This document shows, in pieces, positions 7,951 through 15,768 of a DNA stretch of 63,748 nt; the stretch's first letter is position 1; every line of letters begins with the position of its first letter. The position numbers were made by a program, and so were the translations under genes. A model generated the notes under the pieces. It was not told where the DNA came from. It searched no databases and saw only the letters and a list, made by a program, of their open reading frames with translations. Source of the DNA: Rhizobiales bacterium CCH3-A5 (GTDB lineage Bacteria > Pseudomonadota > Alphaproteobacteria > Rhizobiales > Beijerinckiaceae); the NCBI GenBank assembly GCA_001556025.1, contig LSIB01000046.1, positions 1-63,748 of the forward strand, in the 5' to 3' direction.

Positions 7951-8553
7951 TCAGGCGTCGGAGGAGGGGGGGTCGCCGGCCTCGGGCGCTGGCGCTTCCA
8001 CCGGCTTCGGTGCTCCGGCCGAGACGCCGACCAGCGCCGGCCGCAGCACGCGCTCGCCGATCTTGTAGCCGGTCTGAACGACCTTGGAGACCATGCCCTT
8101 GGCGACTTCGGCGTCGGGCGCCTCGAACATCGCCTGATGCATGTTGGGGTCGAACTTTTCGCCCTGCGGGTCGATCTTGCGGACGCCGTGGCGCTCCAGC
8201 GTCTTGAGCAATTCGCGCTCCGTGAGTTCGACGCCCTCGATCAGAGCGTTCAGTGCCGCATCGCCGCTCTTGGCTGATTCCGGCACGTTCTCAAGGCCAC
8301 GGCGCAGATTGTCGGCCGAGCCCAGCATGTCGCGGGCGAAGCTCGTCACGGCATAGGCCTTGGCGTCGGCGACCTCGCGCTCGGTGCGGCGGCGCAGGTT
8401 TTCCATGTCGGCGAGCGTGCGCAGCAGCTTGTCCTTGAGGTCGTCGCGCTCGGCCTCGACCCGGGTCAATTCGCCGGCGAGGAACTCCTCGGGCGAGGCG
8501 GGGGCTGCGTTGGTCTCGGTCACGGGTTCGTCGTTCGCAGGGTTCTGCGTCAT
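7951..8553 (-). CDS. grpE: Nucleotide exchange factor GrpE
   Basis: 200 residues. Co-chaperone that releases ADP from DnaK in the heat-shock folding cycle; cytoplasmic dimer. A long acidic N-terminal coiled coil (about 25-90, with [20 protein letters not shown]) leads to the C-terminal beta wing with the signature [10 protein letters not shown] and [28 protein letters not shown] precedes the ATG. It follows glnD by 87 bases on the same strand. hrcA or dnaK are not adjacent, and no CIRCE element was recognised in the gap. Confidence 0.95.
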   Translation of the reverse strand: MTQNPANDEPVTETNAAPASPEEFLAGELTRVEAERDDLKDKLLRTLADMENLRRRTEREVADAKAYAVTSFARDMLGSADNLRRGLENVPESAKSGDAALNALIEGVELTERELLKTLERHGVRKIDPQGEKFDPNMHQAMFEAPDAEVAKGMVSKVVQTGYKIGERVLRPALVGVSAGAPKPVEAPAPEAGDPPSSDA

Positions 8554-8640
8554 GGCCTCATCCAGTCCAGATCAAGGTGGCGGCCCACGCGGCAGGGGCA
8601 AGCGCCTTCGGGGTCGATATCGGGCTTATGCGCCTTGAAA

Positions 8641-11448
8641 TCAAGCGCGGGCGGGCGCCTTCGGCTTGCCCGCCGGCTTGTCATGCCAGAACGAGAACAC
8701 GTCGAGCAGCGCCTTGCGGATGGTGAGCTGGCGCGCAGTCGAGACGATCTTCGCTCCGGTGAGGTCCGTGACGTAGAACACGTCGACCGCCTTCTCGCCG
8801 AAGGTCGCGATATGAGCCGAGGCGATGTTGAGGTTGAGCTTCCCGATCGCGGTGGTGAGGTCGTAGAGCAGGCCCGGCCGGTCGAGCCCCGAGACCTCCA
8901 GCACGGTGTGGCGGGCCGAGAGCACATTGTCGATGATCACCTCGGGCGCGAGCTGGAAGGTGCCGCCGCGCGGCGGCGGCGCGCGCCGCTGCGCCACGAG
9001 GTCGGCGATCCTGATCTCGCCCTTGAGCGCCCGCTCGATCGCGGCCGCGATCCTCTCGGCCCGGCGCAACTCGTCGTCGTCGCGGTCGAAGGCGCGCGAG
9101 ACGGAAATGGTGTCGAGCACAAGCCCGTCGGTCGTGGTGAAGATCTGCGCGTCGACGATGTTGCCGCCGGCCGCCGCGCAGGCCCCGGTGACGATGGCGA
9201 GCAGGCGTGGGTGGTCGGGGGCGAGGATCGTCAACTCGGTCACGCCGCGGAACAGGTCGGTCTCGACCAGCGTCGCCGTGGTGCGGCCGTCGGCCTCCGC
9301 CTCGCGCAGGAAGCGCGCATGCTTCTCCTGCCGGGCGAGATCGGTCTTGATCCAGTAGGCCGGATAGTGGCGCGCGAGATAGGCATCGCGCTCGTGGTCC
9401 GGCCAGTCAGCAAGGCGTTCCCTGAGCGCGTCCTGCTTCTTCTCGACCCGCGCCTTACGCTCGATCGCCGAATGGCCGCCGGCGAGCACGATCTCGGTCT
9501 CGTAATAGAGCGTCCGCAGGAGCTGACCCTTCCAGCCGTTCCAGACGCCGGGGCCGACCGCCTTGATGTCGGCGACGGTGAGGATCAGCAGCAGCTTCAG
9601 CCGCTCCAGCGTCTGCACGGTGGCGGCGAAGCTCTCGATCGTCTTGGGGTCGCCGAGGTCGCGGCTCTGGGCAACTGTGGACATGTCGAGATGGTGCTCA
9701 ACCAGCCATGCCGCCGTCTCGGTCTGCGCCTCGCTCAGGCCGAGCCTGGGACAGAGCTTGCGGGCGATGCGCGCCCCGGCGATCGAATGATCCTCGATCC
9801 GCCCCTTGGCGATATCGTGCAGGAACAGCGCGGCATACAGCGCGCGGCGATTGCTGATCGTGGGCATGATCTCGTTGGCGAGCGGATGCTCGGTCTCCAG
9901 CACGCCGGCGTCGATCTCGGCGAGGATGCCGATCGAGCGGATCAGATGCTCGTCCACCGTATAGTGATGGTACATGTTGAACTGCATCATCGCGACGACG
10001 CGGCCGAAATCCGGCACGAACTTGCCCAGCAATCCGGATTCGTTCATCCGCCGCAGGACCGCTTCGGGCGAGCGCCTTGCGGTTAGGATCTCGAGGAAGA
10101 TGCGGTTGGCTTCCGGATCGGCCCGCAACTGCGGCGTCACCAGCCGGAGCGACTGCGTCACCAGCCGGCTGGCGTCGGGATGGATGGCGAGGTCGTCGCG
10201 GCTGGCGATCTCGAACAGGCGCAGCAGGTTGACCGGATCGCGCCTGAAGGCGTCGCCGTCGGTGACGCAGAGCCGCTGGCTCTTCAGGGTGAAATCAGGA
10301 TGCCCGAGCGCGCGCACGCGGCTGCGCTTGGTGAAGGAGCCGAGCAGCCGCGAGAGCGAAGCGCGCGGCTTCTGCTGGCGGGCCTCCAGTGCCGCGCAGA
10401 CGATCGCCGTCAAGTCGCCGACATCCTTGGCGACGAGGAAATAGGCCTTCATGAAGCGCTCGACCGGGGCCTGGCCGCTGCGGCCGGCATAGCCGATTGC
10501 GGAAGCCACTTGTCGTTGAAGGTCAAAAGAGAGCCGCTCCTCGGCCCGGCCGGTGATGAAATGCATCCAGCAGCGCACGCGCCAGAGAAACTCCTCCGAG
10601 CGCTCGAACATCACCAGTTCCTTGCGGTCGAACAGCCCTGCGTTGACCAGCGCGCGGGCGTCGTCGACGCGATAGGAATATTTCGCGATCCAGAACAGCG
10701 TGTTGAGATCGCGCAGGCCGCCCTTGCCGTCCTTGACGTTGGGCTCGACGAGGTAGCGCGACGAGCCCGCGCGGCGCACCCGGGTCTCGCGCTCCTGCAG
10801 CTTGGCTTCCGTGAAGGCCGGCGCCGTGCCCTCGACCACCTCGGCTCCGAAGCGCCTGACCATGTCGTGGAACAGCAGCGGATCGCCCACCAGAAACCGC
10901 GCCTCCAGCAGCGCGGTCCGGATCGTCATGTCGGCCTTGGCCTCGCGCACGCAATCGTCGATCGAGCGGACGGAGTGGCCGACCTTCAGCTTGAGGTCCC
11001 AGAGCGGATACAGCATCGCCTCGACGACGCTCTCGCCCCAGGCGGTCTGCTTGTGGGGGAACAGGAAGAGCAGATCGACATCGGAGCCCGGTGCCAGAGT
11101 GCCGCGGCCGTAGCCGCCGACCGCCACGACCGCGATGCGCTCGGATTGCGACGGGTTGACCGCCTGGTAGAAATGCTGCGTCGCGGCGCTGTGAAGGCAG
11201 GCGACGATCCCATCCATGACCTGCGAGAGCCGCCTCGCGCAGGCAAGCCCGCTGCGTGGCGCTTTCAGGATCTCCCGGGCTGATGCGTGGCCCTCGTCGA
11301 GGACGCTCCGCAGCCCGGCCACCAGCGTCTGACGCAACGTGGCAGCATCGCGGCCATAAGCCGGGCCGACCAGCGCAGCGACCGCGCGCGCCGGATTATC
11401 CAGAACCTCCGCCAGCCTCAGAACCGGCTGATCCTCGACCAACGACAT
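8641..11448 (-). CDS. glnD: [Protein-PII] uridylyltransferase / uridylyl-removing enzyme
   Basis: 935 residues; sensor of glutamine that uridylylates or de-uridylylates PII proteins to set nitrogen regulation. The nucleotidyltransferase motif GGYGRGTLAPGSDVDLLF has Gly111-Gly112 and catalytic Asp123/Asp125. An HD phosphohydrolase domain has HD at 544-545 (LFLHDIAKGR), with the downstream EDHS. Two C-terminal ACT domains (about 738-805 and 847-920) bind glutamine. Length and domain order match alphaproteobacterial GlnD. GGTGGA lies before the ATG. Divergent from ssuA. Confidence 0.96.
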   Translation of the reverse strand: MSLVEDQPVLRLAEVLDNPARAVAALVGPAYGRDAATLRQTLVAGLRSVLDEGHASAREILKAPRSGLACARRLSQVMDGIVACLHSAATQHFYQAVNPSQSERIAVVAVGGYGRGTLAPGSDVDLLFLFPHKQTAWGESVVEAMLYPLWDLKLKVGHSVRSIDDCVREAKADMTIRTALLEARFLVGDPLLFHDMVRRFGAEVVEGTAPAFTEAKLQERETRVRRAGSSRYLVEPNVKDGKGGLRDLNTLFWIAKYSYRVDDARALVNAGLFDRKELVMFERSEEFLWRVRCWMHFITGRAEERLSFDLQRQVASAIGYAGRSGQAPVERFMKAYFLVAKDVGDLTAIVCAALEARQQKPRASLSRLLGSFTKRSRVRALGHPDFTLKSQRLCVTDGDAFRRDPVNLLRLFEIASRDDLAIHPDASRLVTQSLRLVTPQLRADPEANRIFLEILTARRSPEAVLRRMNESGLLGKFVPDFGRVVAMMQFNMYHHYTVDEHLIRSIGILAEIDAGVLETEHPLANEIMPTISNRRALYAALFLHDIAKGRIEDHSIAGARIARKLCPRLGLSEAQTETAAWLVEHHLDMSTVAQSRDLGDPKTIESFAATVQTLERLKLLLILTVADIKAVGPGVWNGWKGQLLRTLYYETEIVLAGGHSAIERKARVEKKQDALRERLADWPDHERDAYLARHYPAYWIKTDLARQEKHARFLREAEADGRTTATLVETDLFRGVTELTILAPDHPRLLAIVTGACAAAGGNIVDAQIFTTTDGLVLDTISVSRAFDRDDDELRRAERIAAAIERALKGEIRIADLVAQRRAPPPRGGTFQLAPEVIIDNVLSARHTVLEVSGLDRPGLLYDLTTAIGKLNLNIASAHIATFGEKAVDVFYVTDLTGAKIVSTARQLTIRKALLDVFSFWHDKPAGKPKAPARA

Positions 11449-11583
11449 GGCGCATCCACCGCGTCCGGGCGCGCCGCGCGTCCGGAACCATCACGCTCGT
11501 AACATGACGCCGGGATTCGCGAAAAAGAGAAAATTTCACACAGCAAGAATGTGTAATAAGAATTTGAACGGGCGGGACTGTCT

Positions 11584-11596
11584 TGTTTGACAAACA
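11584..11596. promoter_or_regulatory. Perfect short palindrome between glnD and ssuA
   Basis: TGTTTG-A-CAAACA is a perfect 6+1+6 inverted repeat in the AT-richer part of the divergent glnD/ssuA interval (11449-11744). It is 149 bases before the ssuA start and 136 from the glnD start. It could be a regulator half-site pair. I cannot name the regulator, and a 13-base palindrome can arise by chance. Confidence 0.25.
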
Positions 11597-11744
11597 GAAC
11601 GACTGGACCTACAAGACGGATACGCGCCGATTTGAGCCAGCAGCTTGCGGGCGCGAAACAAGTGCAGCTAAAGCGTCGGGGCCACGGAGAGGTTTTGGCC
11701 TTCTCCCGATCCCTGCGCCTCACCGCGACAAAGGGATCAGGACC

Positions 11745-12722
11745 ATGACCATCAGCACCACCCGCCGCCTCGTCATCGCCGGCCTCGCCGCAGCTTCGGT
11801 TGCGTTCGCCGCGACGAACGCCCAGGCGCAGGCGCCCAAGGAAATCCGCGTCGATTTCGCGACCTACAATCCCGTCAGCCTCGTGCTCAAGGAGCGCGGC
11901 ATCCTTGAGAAGGCTTTGGCCTCCGAGGGCGTCAGCGTCCGCTGGGTCCAGTCGGCGGGCTCCAACAAGGCGCTCGAATTCCTCAATGCCGGCTCGCTCG
12001 ATTTCGGCTCGACCGCAGGCGCGGCGGCCTTGATCGGCAAGATCAACGGCAACCCGATCAAGTCGATCTATGTCTATTCGCGCCCTGAATGGACCGCGCT
12101 CGTGACCGGCGCCAAGAGCGAGATCACGAAGGTCTCCGATCTCAAGGGCAAGCGCGTCGCCGTCACGCGCGGCACCGATCCGCACATCTTCCTCGTCCGG
12201 GCGCTGGCCGAGGCCAAGCTGACCGAGAAGGACGTCCGCCTAGTGCTGCTGCAGCATGCCGACGGCCGGCTTGCGTTGGAGCGCGGCGACGTCGACGCCT
12301 GGGCCGGGCTCGACCCGCTGATGGCGGCCGCCGAGATCGAGAGCGGCGCAAAGCTGTTCCACCGCAAGGCGGCCGACAACACCTGGGGTGTGCTCAACGT
12401 CCGCGAGGCCTTCGCCACCGAGAACCCCGCGCTCGTCCGCAAGGTGATCGCGGCCTATGAGGAAGCGCGCGCCTATGCGCTCGCCAACCCGGCGGAGCTC
12501 AGGAAGACGCTGATCGACTACACCAAGCTCTCCGACGCCGTGATCGAGCGCCAGCTGACCCGCACCGAGCTGACCCATTCCACGATCGGCGACGCGCAGG
12601 CGCAGACCATTCTCGCGGCGGGCCTCGCGCTGAAGGAGGCCGGCGTGCTGCCGGCTGCGACGGACGTCAAGGCCGTGGTCGACGCGCTGCTGGACCGGCG
12701 GTTTGCGGCCGCCAGCAACTGA
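11745..12722 (+). CDS. ssuA: Sulfonate/nitrate-type ABC transporter substrate-binding protein
   Basis: 325 residues from the ATG at 11745; periplasmic solute receptor of the SsuA/NMT1-like family. The signal peptide MTISTTRRLVIAGLAAASVA runs to about residue 30 (AQAQA). The binding-protein fold follows, with LNAGSLDFGSTAGAAAL, SDLKGKRVAVTRGTDPH and RGDVDAWAGLDP. The frame is open back to 11583, but those 54 residues are not signal-like, so I chose the later ATG (GGATCAGGACC before it). It pairs with ssuC and ssuB. No ssuD monooxygenase or ssuE is present, so the substrate is uncertain. Confidence 0.85.
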   Translation: MTISTTRRLVIAGLAAASVAFAATNAQAQAPKEIRVDFATYNPVSLVLKERGILEKALASEGVSVRWVQSAGSNKALEFLNAGSLDFGSTAGAAALIGKINGNPIKSIYVYSRPEWTALVTGAKSEITKVSDLKGKRVAVTRGTDPHIFLVRALAEAKLTEKDVRLVLLQHADGRLALERGDVDAWAGLDPLMAAAEIESGAKLFHRKAADNTWGVLNVREAFATENPALVRKVIAAYEEARAYALANPAELRKTLIDYTKLSDAVIERQLTRTELTHSTIGDAQAQTILAAGLALKEAGVLPAATDVKAVVDALLDRRFAAASN

Positions 12723-12757
12723 GCCGGGTTCTGCCTTCGGACGAGGAGGCGCGGGGA

Positions 12758-12910
12758 ACCCCTCTCCTGTAAGGAGAGGGGCAGGGGTGAGGTGAAGGCC
12801 AGACATCCAGTTGTGGCTATCGCCATCGGTCGATGCGGGTAGTTTTTTGTTCCGCTGGTTGAAGGGCCGACCCCTCACCCTGCCCTCTCCCTCCGGGAGA
12901 GGGTTCTCCG
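12758..12910. repeat. Intergenic inverted repeat pair (CCTCTCC/GGAGAGG type)
   Basis: Two related elements face each other across about 75 bases. The left one (12758-12795) has the hairpin CCCCTCTCCTGTAAGGAGAG followed by GGGCAGGGGTGAGGTG. The right one (12870-12910) has CCCCTCACCCTGCCCTCTCC then CTCCGGGAGAGGGTTCTCCG. Each half forms its own hairpin, and the two halves also pair with each other. From memory such GGAGAGG elements are common between genes in Proteobacteria. It splits ssuA from ssuC and could stabilise the ssuA mRNA end or reduce readthrough. Confidence 0.7.
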
Positions 12911-12940
12911 TCGAGCCAGACTCGTCTAGCCACCAATCGC

Positions 12941-13771
12941 ATGAGCAACCTTGCACCCGTGACGATCGCGGACCCCATCGCCGAGTCCAACCGTGCGCCA
13001 CGCGCCCGGCGCAGCCTTCTTCTCGTAGGCCTGCTGCTGCCGATCCTGCTCGCCATCCTCTGGGAACTGCTGGTCCGCGCCGGCATCGCCAACGGCCGGC
13101 TGATGCCGCCGCCCAGCGTGGTGGGCAAGACGCTCTGGGGGCTGGCGGCGTCGGGTGAACTGCTCACCCATGCGCTCGCCACGCTTTGGCGGGTCGCGGC
13201 GGGCTTCGGGCTGGGAGCAGGCGTCGGCACGCTGCTCGGCGCATTGACGGGCGCTCTGCCGGTGGCGCGCGGACTGCTCGATCCGACGCTGCAGGCGCTG
13301 CGCTCGATCCCGTCGATCGCCTGGGTGCCGCTCTTCATCCTGTGGTTCGGCATCTTCGAGTCCTCGAAGGTGGCGCTGATCGCGGTCGGCGTGTTCTTCC
13401 CGGTTTATCTCGGGGTCGCCGCCGCCATTCTCGGCATCGACCGCAAGATCATCGAGGTCGGCCGCGTCTTCAGGCTCGGCCGTGTCGCGATGGTCCGCCG
13501 CGTGCTGCTGCCGGCGATCCTGCCGGCCTGGTTCACGTCCCTGCGCTCGGGTCTCGGCCTCGGCTTCATGTTCGTCGTCGCCGCCGAGATCATGGGGGCG
13601 AGCGAGGGACTGGGCTATCTGCTCGTGGACGGCCAGCAGCTCGGCCGCCCCGACACCATCATCGCGGCCATCATCAGCTTCGCCGTGCTCGGCAAGCTGG
13701 CCGACGCGCTGCTTCTCGCCCTCACGCGGCCCTTCCTCGCCTGGCAGGATCTCGGCCGCGACAAGCTTTGA
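12941..13771 (+). CDS. ssuC: Sulfonate/nitrate-type ABC transporter permease
   Basis: 276 residues; inner-membrane permease of the BPD (SsuC/TauC) type. About six transmembrane helices start with LLLVGLLLPILLAILWELLV. The EAA-like cytoplasmic loop that docks the ATPase is near 168-192 (EVGRVFRLGRVAMVRRVLLP). The conserved RSIPSIAWVPLFILWFGI is present. It ends 12 bases before ssuB. The 218-base gap from ssuA holds inverted repeats, so expression of ssuC-ssuB may be lower than ssuA. Confidence 0.87.
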   Translation: MSNLAPVTIADPIAESNRAPRARRSLLLVGLLLPILLAILWELLVRAGIANGRLMPPPSVVGKTLWGLAASGELLTHALATLWRVAAGFGLGAGVGTLLGALTGALPVARGLLDPTLQALRSIPSIAWVPLFILWFGIFESSKVALIAVGVFFPVYLGVAAAILGIDRKIIEVGRVFRLGRVAMVRRVLLPAILPAWFTSLRSGLGLGFMFVVAAEIMGASEGLGYLLVDGQQLGRPDTIIAAIISFAVLGKLADALLLALTRPFLAWQDLGRDKL

Positions 13772-13783
13772 AAGCCGTCCTCG

Positions 13784-14566
13784 ATGCTGCGCTTCGAGAC
13801 TTTGTCGAAAACCTATGCCGACGGCACGCAGGCGCTGTCGCGGATCGAGGTCGAGGTCGCCGCTGGCGAAATCCTCGCGCTGGTCGGCGGCTCCGGCTGC
13901 GGCAAGACCACGCTGTTGCGCCTGATCGCCGGTCTCGACCGGCCCAGCGCCGGGCGCATCGTCCTGAACGACGAAACGATTACCGAGCCCCGCGCCGATG
14001 TCGGCGTGATCTTCCAGGAGCCACGCCTGTTTCCCTGGCTCTCCGTCGCCGACAACGTCGCCTTCGGCCTGTCGCATCTGACGGCCTTCGAGCGCGAGGG
14101 GCTGGTCACAAACGCGCTCGTGCGCGTCGGGCTCGCCGGCTACGAGAAGCGCTGGCCGCGCGAGCTGTCTGGCGGCCAGCAGCAGCGCGTCGCGATTGCG
14201 CGCGCGCTGATCACACGGCCAAAACTGCTGCTGATGGACGAGCCCTTCTCGGCGCTCGACGCGACGACGCGGGCGAGCCTGCACGGCCATCTGCTGGCGC
14301 TGTGGGAGGAGAGCCGCCCGACGGTCGTGATGGTGACCCATGATGTCGAGGAGGCGGTGACTTTGGCCGACCGCATCATCGTGATGCAGCCAAAACCCGG
14401 CCGCATCTTCGACGAACTCGACAACCCGCTCGCCCGTCCGCGCGACCGGCTCTCGCCCGCCTTCGAGGCGATCAAGCGAGACGCCCTGCGCACGCTCGAC
14501 CGTTCGCTGCGCGACGAGGCGCCGCTGCAGAACAAGGCGGCGGAGACGGCGGGGATGTGGTGGTAG
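13784..14566 (+). CDS. ssuB: Sulfonate/nitrate-type ABC transporter ATPase
   Basis: 260 residues; cytoplasmic ATPase driving the importer. Walker A GGSGCGKTT at 35-43, Q-loop Gln78 (FQEPRLFPW), signature LSGGQQQR at 128-135, Walker B LLLMDEP at 148-154 and switch His186 (VTHDVEEA) are all intact. The RLFPW segment is typical of SsuB/TauB/NrtD ATPases. Twelve bases after ssuC. Its stop at 14566 nearly abuts the convergent brnA. Confidence 0.9.
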   Translation: MLRFETLSKTYADGTQALSRIEVEVAAGEILALVGGSGCGKTTLLRLIAGLDRPSAGRIVLNDETITEPRADVGVIFQEPRLFPWLSVADNVAFGLSHLTAFEREGLVTNALVRVGLAGYEKRWPRELSGGQQQRVAIARALITRPKLLLMDEPFSALDATTRASLHGHLLALWEESRPTVVMVTHDVEEAVTLADRIIVMQPKPGRIFDELDNPLARPRDRLSPAFEAIKRDALRTLDRSLRDEAPLQNKAAETAGMWW

Positions 14567-14569
14567 CGG

Positions 14570-14863
14570 TCAGCCGGTCTTGCGGTGAGCTTCCATATAG
14601 CGCCTCAGCACGGCGTTCATCCGGGTCTGATAGCCGCGCCCATGCGTCTTGAACCAGGCGACGACATCCTCATCGAACTTTGCGTTGACCGGCGTCTTGC
14701 GAGGAGGCAGGCCGACGAAACCCTCTGCCCACTCCGCCGCCGTGGTGGCGGGATTGTCGGCGTCGGCCTGCGCCATGGCCTCGATCTCGGCCTCTGACAG
14801 ATTGTCGATGCGGTTCCAGTCGCTGCCGCCGGCAGCGCCCTCACGAGTTCCAACGTTGGTCAT
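14570..14863 (-). CDS. brnA: BrnA-type antitoxin
   Basis: 97 residues. The C-terminal part (about 58-95: VNAKFDEDVVAWFKTHGRGY then QTRMNAVLRRYME) matches the ribbon-helix-helix region of BrnA antitoxins, which neutralise BrnT and repress the operon. The acidic N-terminal half (SEAEIEAMAQADADNP) would contact the toxin. It overlaps the upstream brnT by 23 bases, the usual toxin-first order for this system. It ends 3 bases from ssuB. Confidence 0.82.
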   Translation of the reverse strand: MTNVGTREGAAGGSDWNRIDNLSEAEIEAMAQADADNPATTAAEWAEGFVGLPPRKTPVNAKFDEDVVAWFKTHGRGYQTRMNAVLRRYMEAHRKTG

Positions 14864-15140
14864 GATAGATGCTCCTCTCCTCGCGACTCGCCGGGCGAAC
14901 AGAAATGAGATGTTTCCGGTCGCCGCGCGGCGTGAAGGTCACGTTGATGATACGGCCCCGGAATTCCGCCAGCATGTTGTAGCGCTCCTCGCCATAGTCG
15001 AAGCGAAGGTCCTGCCGCGTGAACACGAACCTACCGTCGAAGACCTCGCCGATGTCGGCGAAATCGTAGAAATGGGTCGTCAGGTTGAGCCTGCGCTTGC
15101 CGTCATCCCAGGAACAGCGTTCATCCGAACCCATCCGCAA
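14841..15140 (-). CDS. brnT: BrnT-type ribonuclease toxin
   Basis: 99 residues from a TTG at 15140, or 97 from the ATG at 15134, which I find about equally likely. BrnT is a RelE-fold ribonuclease that blocks translation. Family landmarks are SWDDGKRRLNLTTHFYDF, DLRFDYGEERYNML, GRIINVTFTPRGDRKHLISV and a final REERSIYHDQ, covering the strand/helix layout and basic catalytic residues. Usual family length. A perfect palindrome directly upstream is the likely operator. Divergent from osmC. Confidence 0.82.
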   Translation of the reverse strand: MRMGSDERCSWDDGKRRLNLTTHFYDFADIGEVFDGRFVFTRQDLRFDYGEERYNMLAEFRGRIINVTFTPRGDRKHLISVRPASREERSIYHDQRWNS

Positions 15141-15141
15141 T

Positions 15142-15161
15142 ATCTACATGATTATGTAGAT
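15142..15161. promoter_or_regulatory. Operator-like palindrome upstream of brnT
   Basis: ATCTACAT-GATT-ATGTAGAT is a perfect 8+4+8 inverted repeat, AT-rich against a GC-rich background. It ends 2 bases before the TTG start or 8 before the ATG start of brnT. BrnTA operons are autorepressed by BrnA, so this is the expected binding site. It also lies about 98 bases upstream of osmC. Confidence 0.6.
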
Positions 15162-15258
15162 TTACTCAAGCGCGCTGGCGGCGTTCGCCGTTGCGAGCTA
15201 TCACCCTCCCCAGTCTGATGCTTGCGCACCCACCGACCTGGATAGAGGCTTCCCCAAC

Positions 15259-15768
15259 ATGGACGTCACCGCCCTCCGCGCCATGCAGGCGCCGCTCAAG
15301 GACAAGTATCGCGAGACGCCCGACGCTGGTGTCGTCACGCTGAAGGCGCATGGCGAACTGGACGACCAGCATATCGCCTGCAAGGTCGAGACCGGACGCG
15401 CCATCGCGCTCGCCGGCCTGCACCCGGCCACAGGCGGCTCGGGCGCTGAGCTGTGCTCTGGAGACATGCTGCTGGAGGCGCTGGTCGCCTGCGCCGGCGT
15501 GACGCTGAAGGCGGTCGCGACCGCTCTCGAGATCGAGCTGAAGAAGGGGCTCGTTCGGGCCGAGGGGGACCTCGATTTTCGCGGCACGCTCGGCGTCGCG
15601 AAGGATGCGCCCGTCGGCTTCAAGGCGATCCGGCTCTCCTTCGACGTTGAGACCGACGCCCCGCAAGAGAAGCTCGACACGCTGCTGAAGCTCACCGAGC
15701 GCTATTGCGTGGTGTTCCAGACGCTGAACGTGAAGCCGGAGTTGTCGGCCAAGCTAGCCGTCGCCTGA
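15259..15768 (+). CDS. OsmC-family peroxidase-like protein
   Basis: 169 residues. OsmC/Ohr-fold proteins reduce organic hydroperoxides with two cysteines. Candidate redox pair: Cys78 (EALVACAGVTLKAV helix) and Cys150 (TERYCVVFQTL); Cys41 and Cys66 are additional. Cytoplasmic, no signal peptide. Closer to the general OsmC/YhfA-like group than to Ohr, so organic hydroperoxide resistance is only inferred. Its TGA directly abuts the rmuC stop on the other strand (TGATCA), leaving no intergenic base. Confidence 0.85.
   Translation: MDVTALRAMQAPLKDKYRETPDAGVVTLKAHGELDDQHIACKVETGRAIALAGLHPATGGSGAELCSGDMLLEALVACAGVTLKAVATALEIELKKGLVRAEGDLDFRGTLGVAKDAPVGFKAIRLSFDVETDAPQEKLDTLLKLTERYCVVFQTLNVKPELSAKLAVA

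Noticed and set aside
8635..10086. Long open frame of 483 codons opposite glnD, and similar long frames opposite ssuBC (471 codons) and the autotransporter (643 codons)
   Set aside because: High-GC coding DNA leaves antisense frames open; the translations are Arg/Asp/Ala-rich with no domains, and the sense genes are firmly identified.
11583..11744. 54 extra N-terminal codons on ssuA
   Set aside because: They precede a textbook signal peptide that starts at 11745 and show no secretion or domain features.
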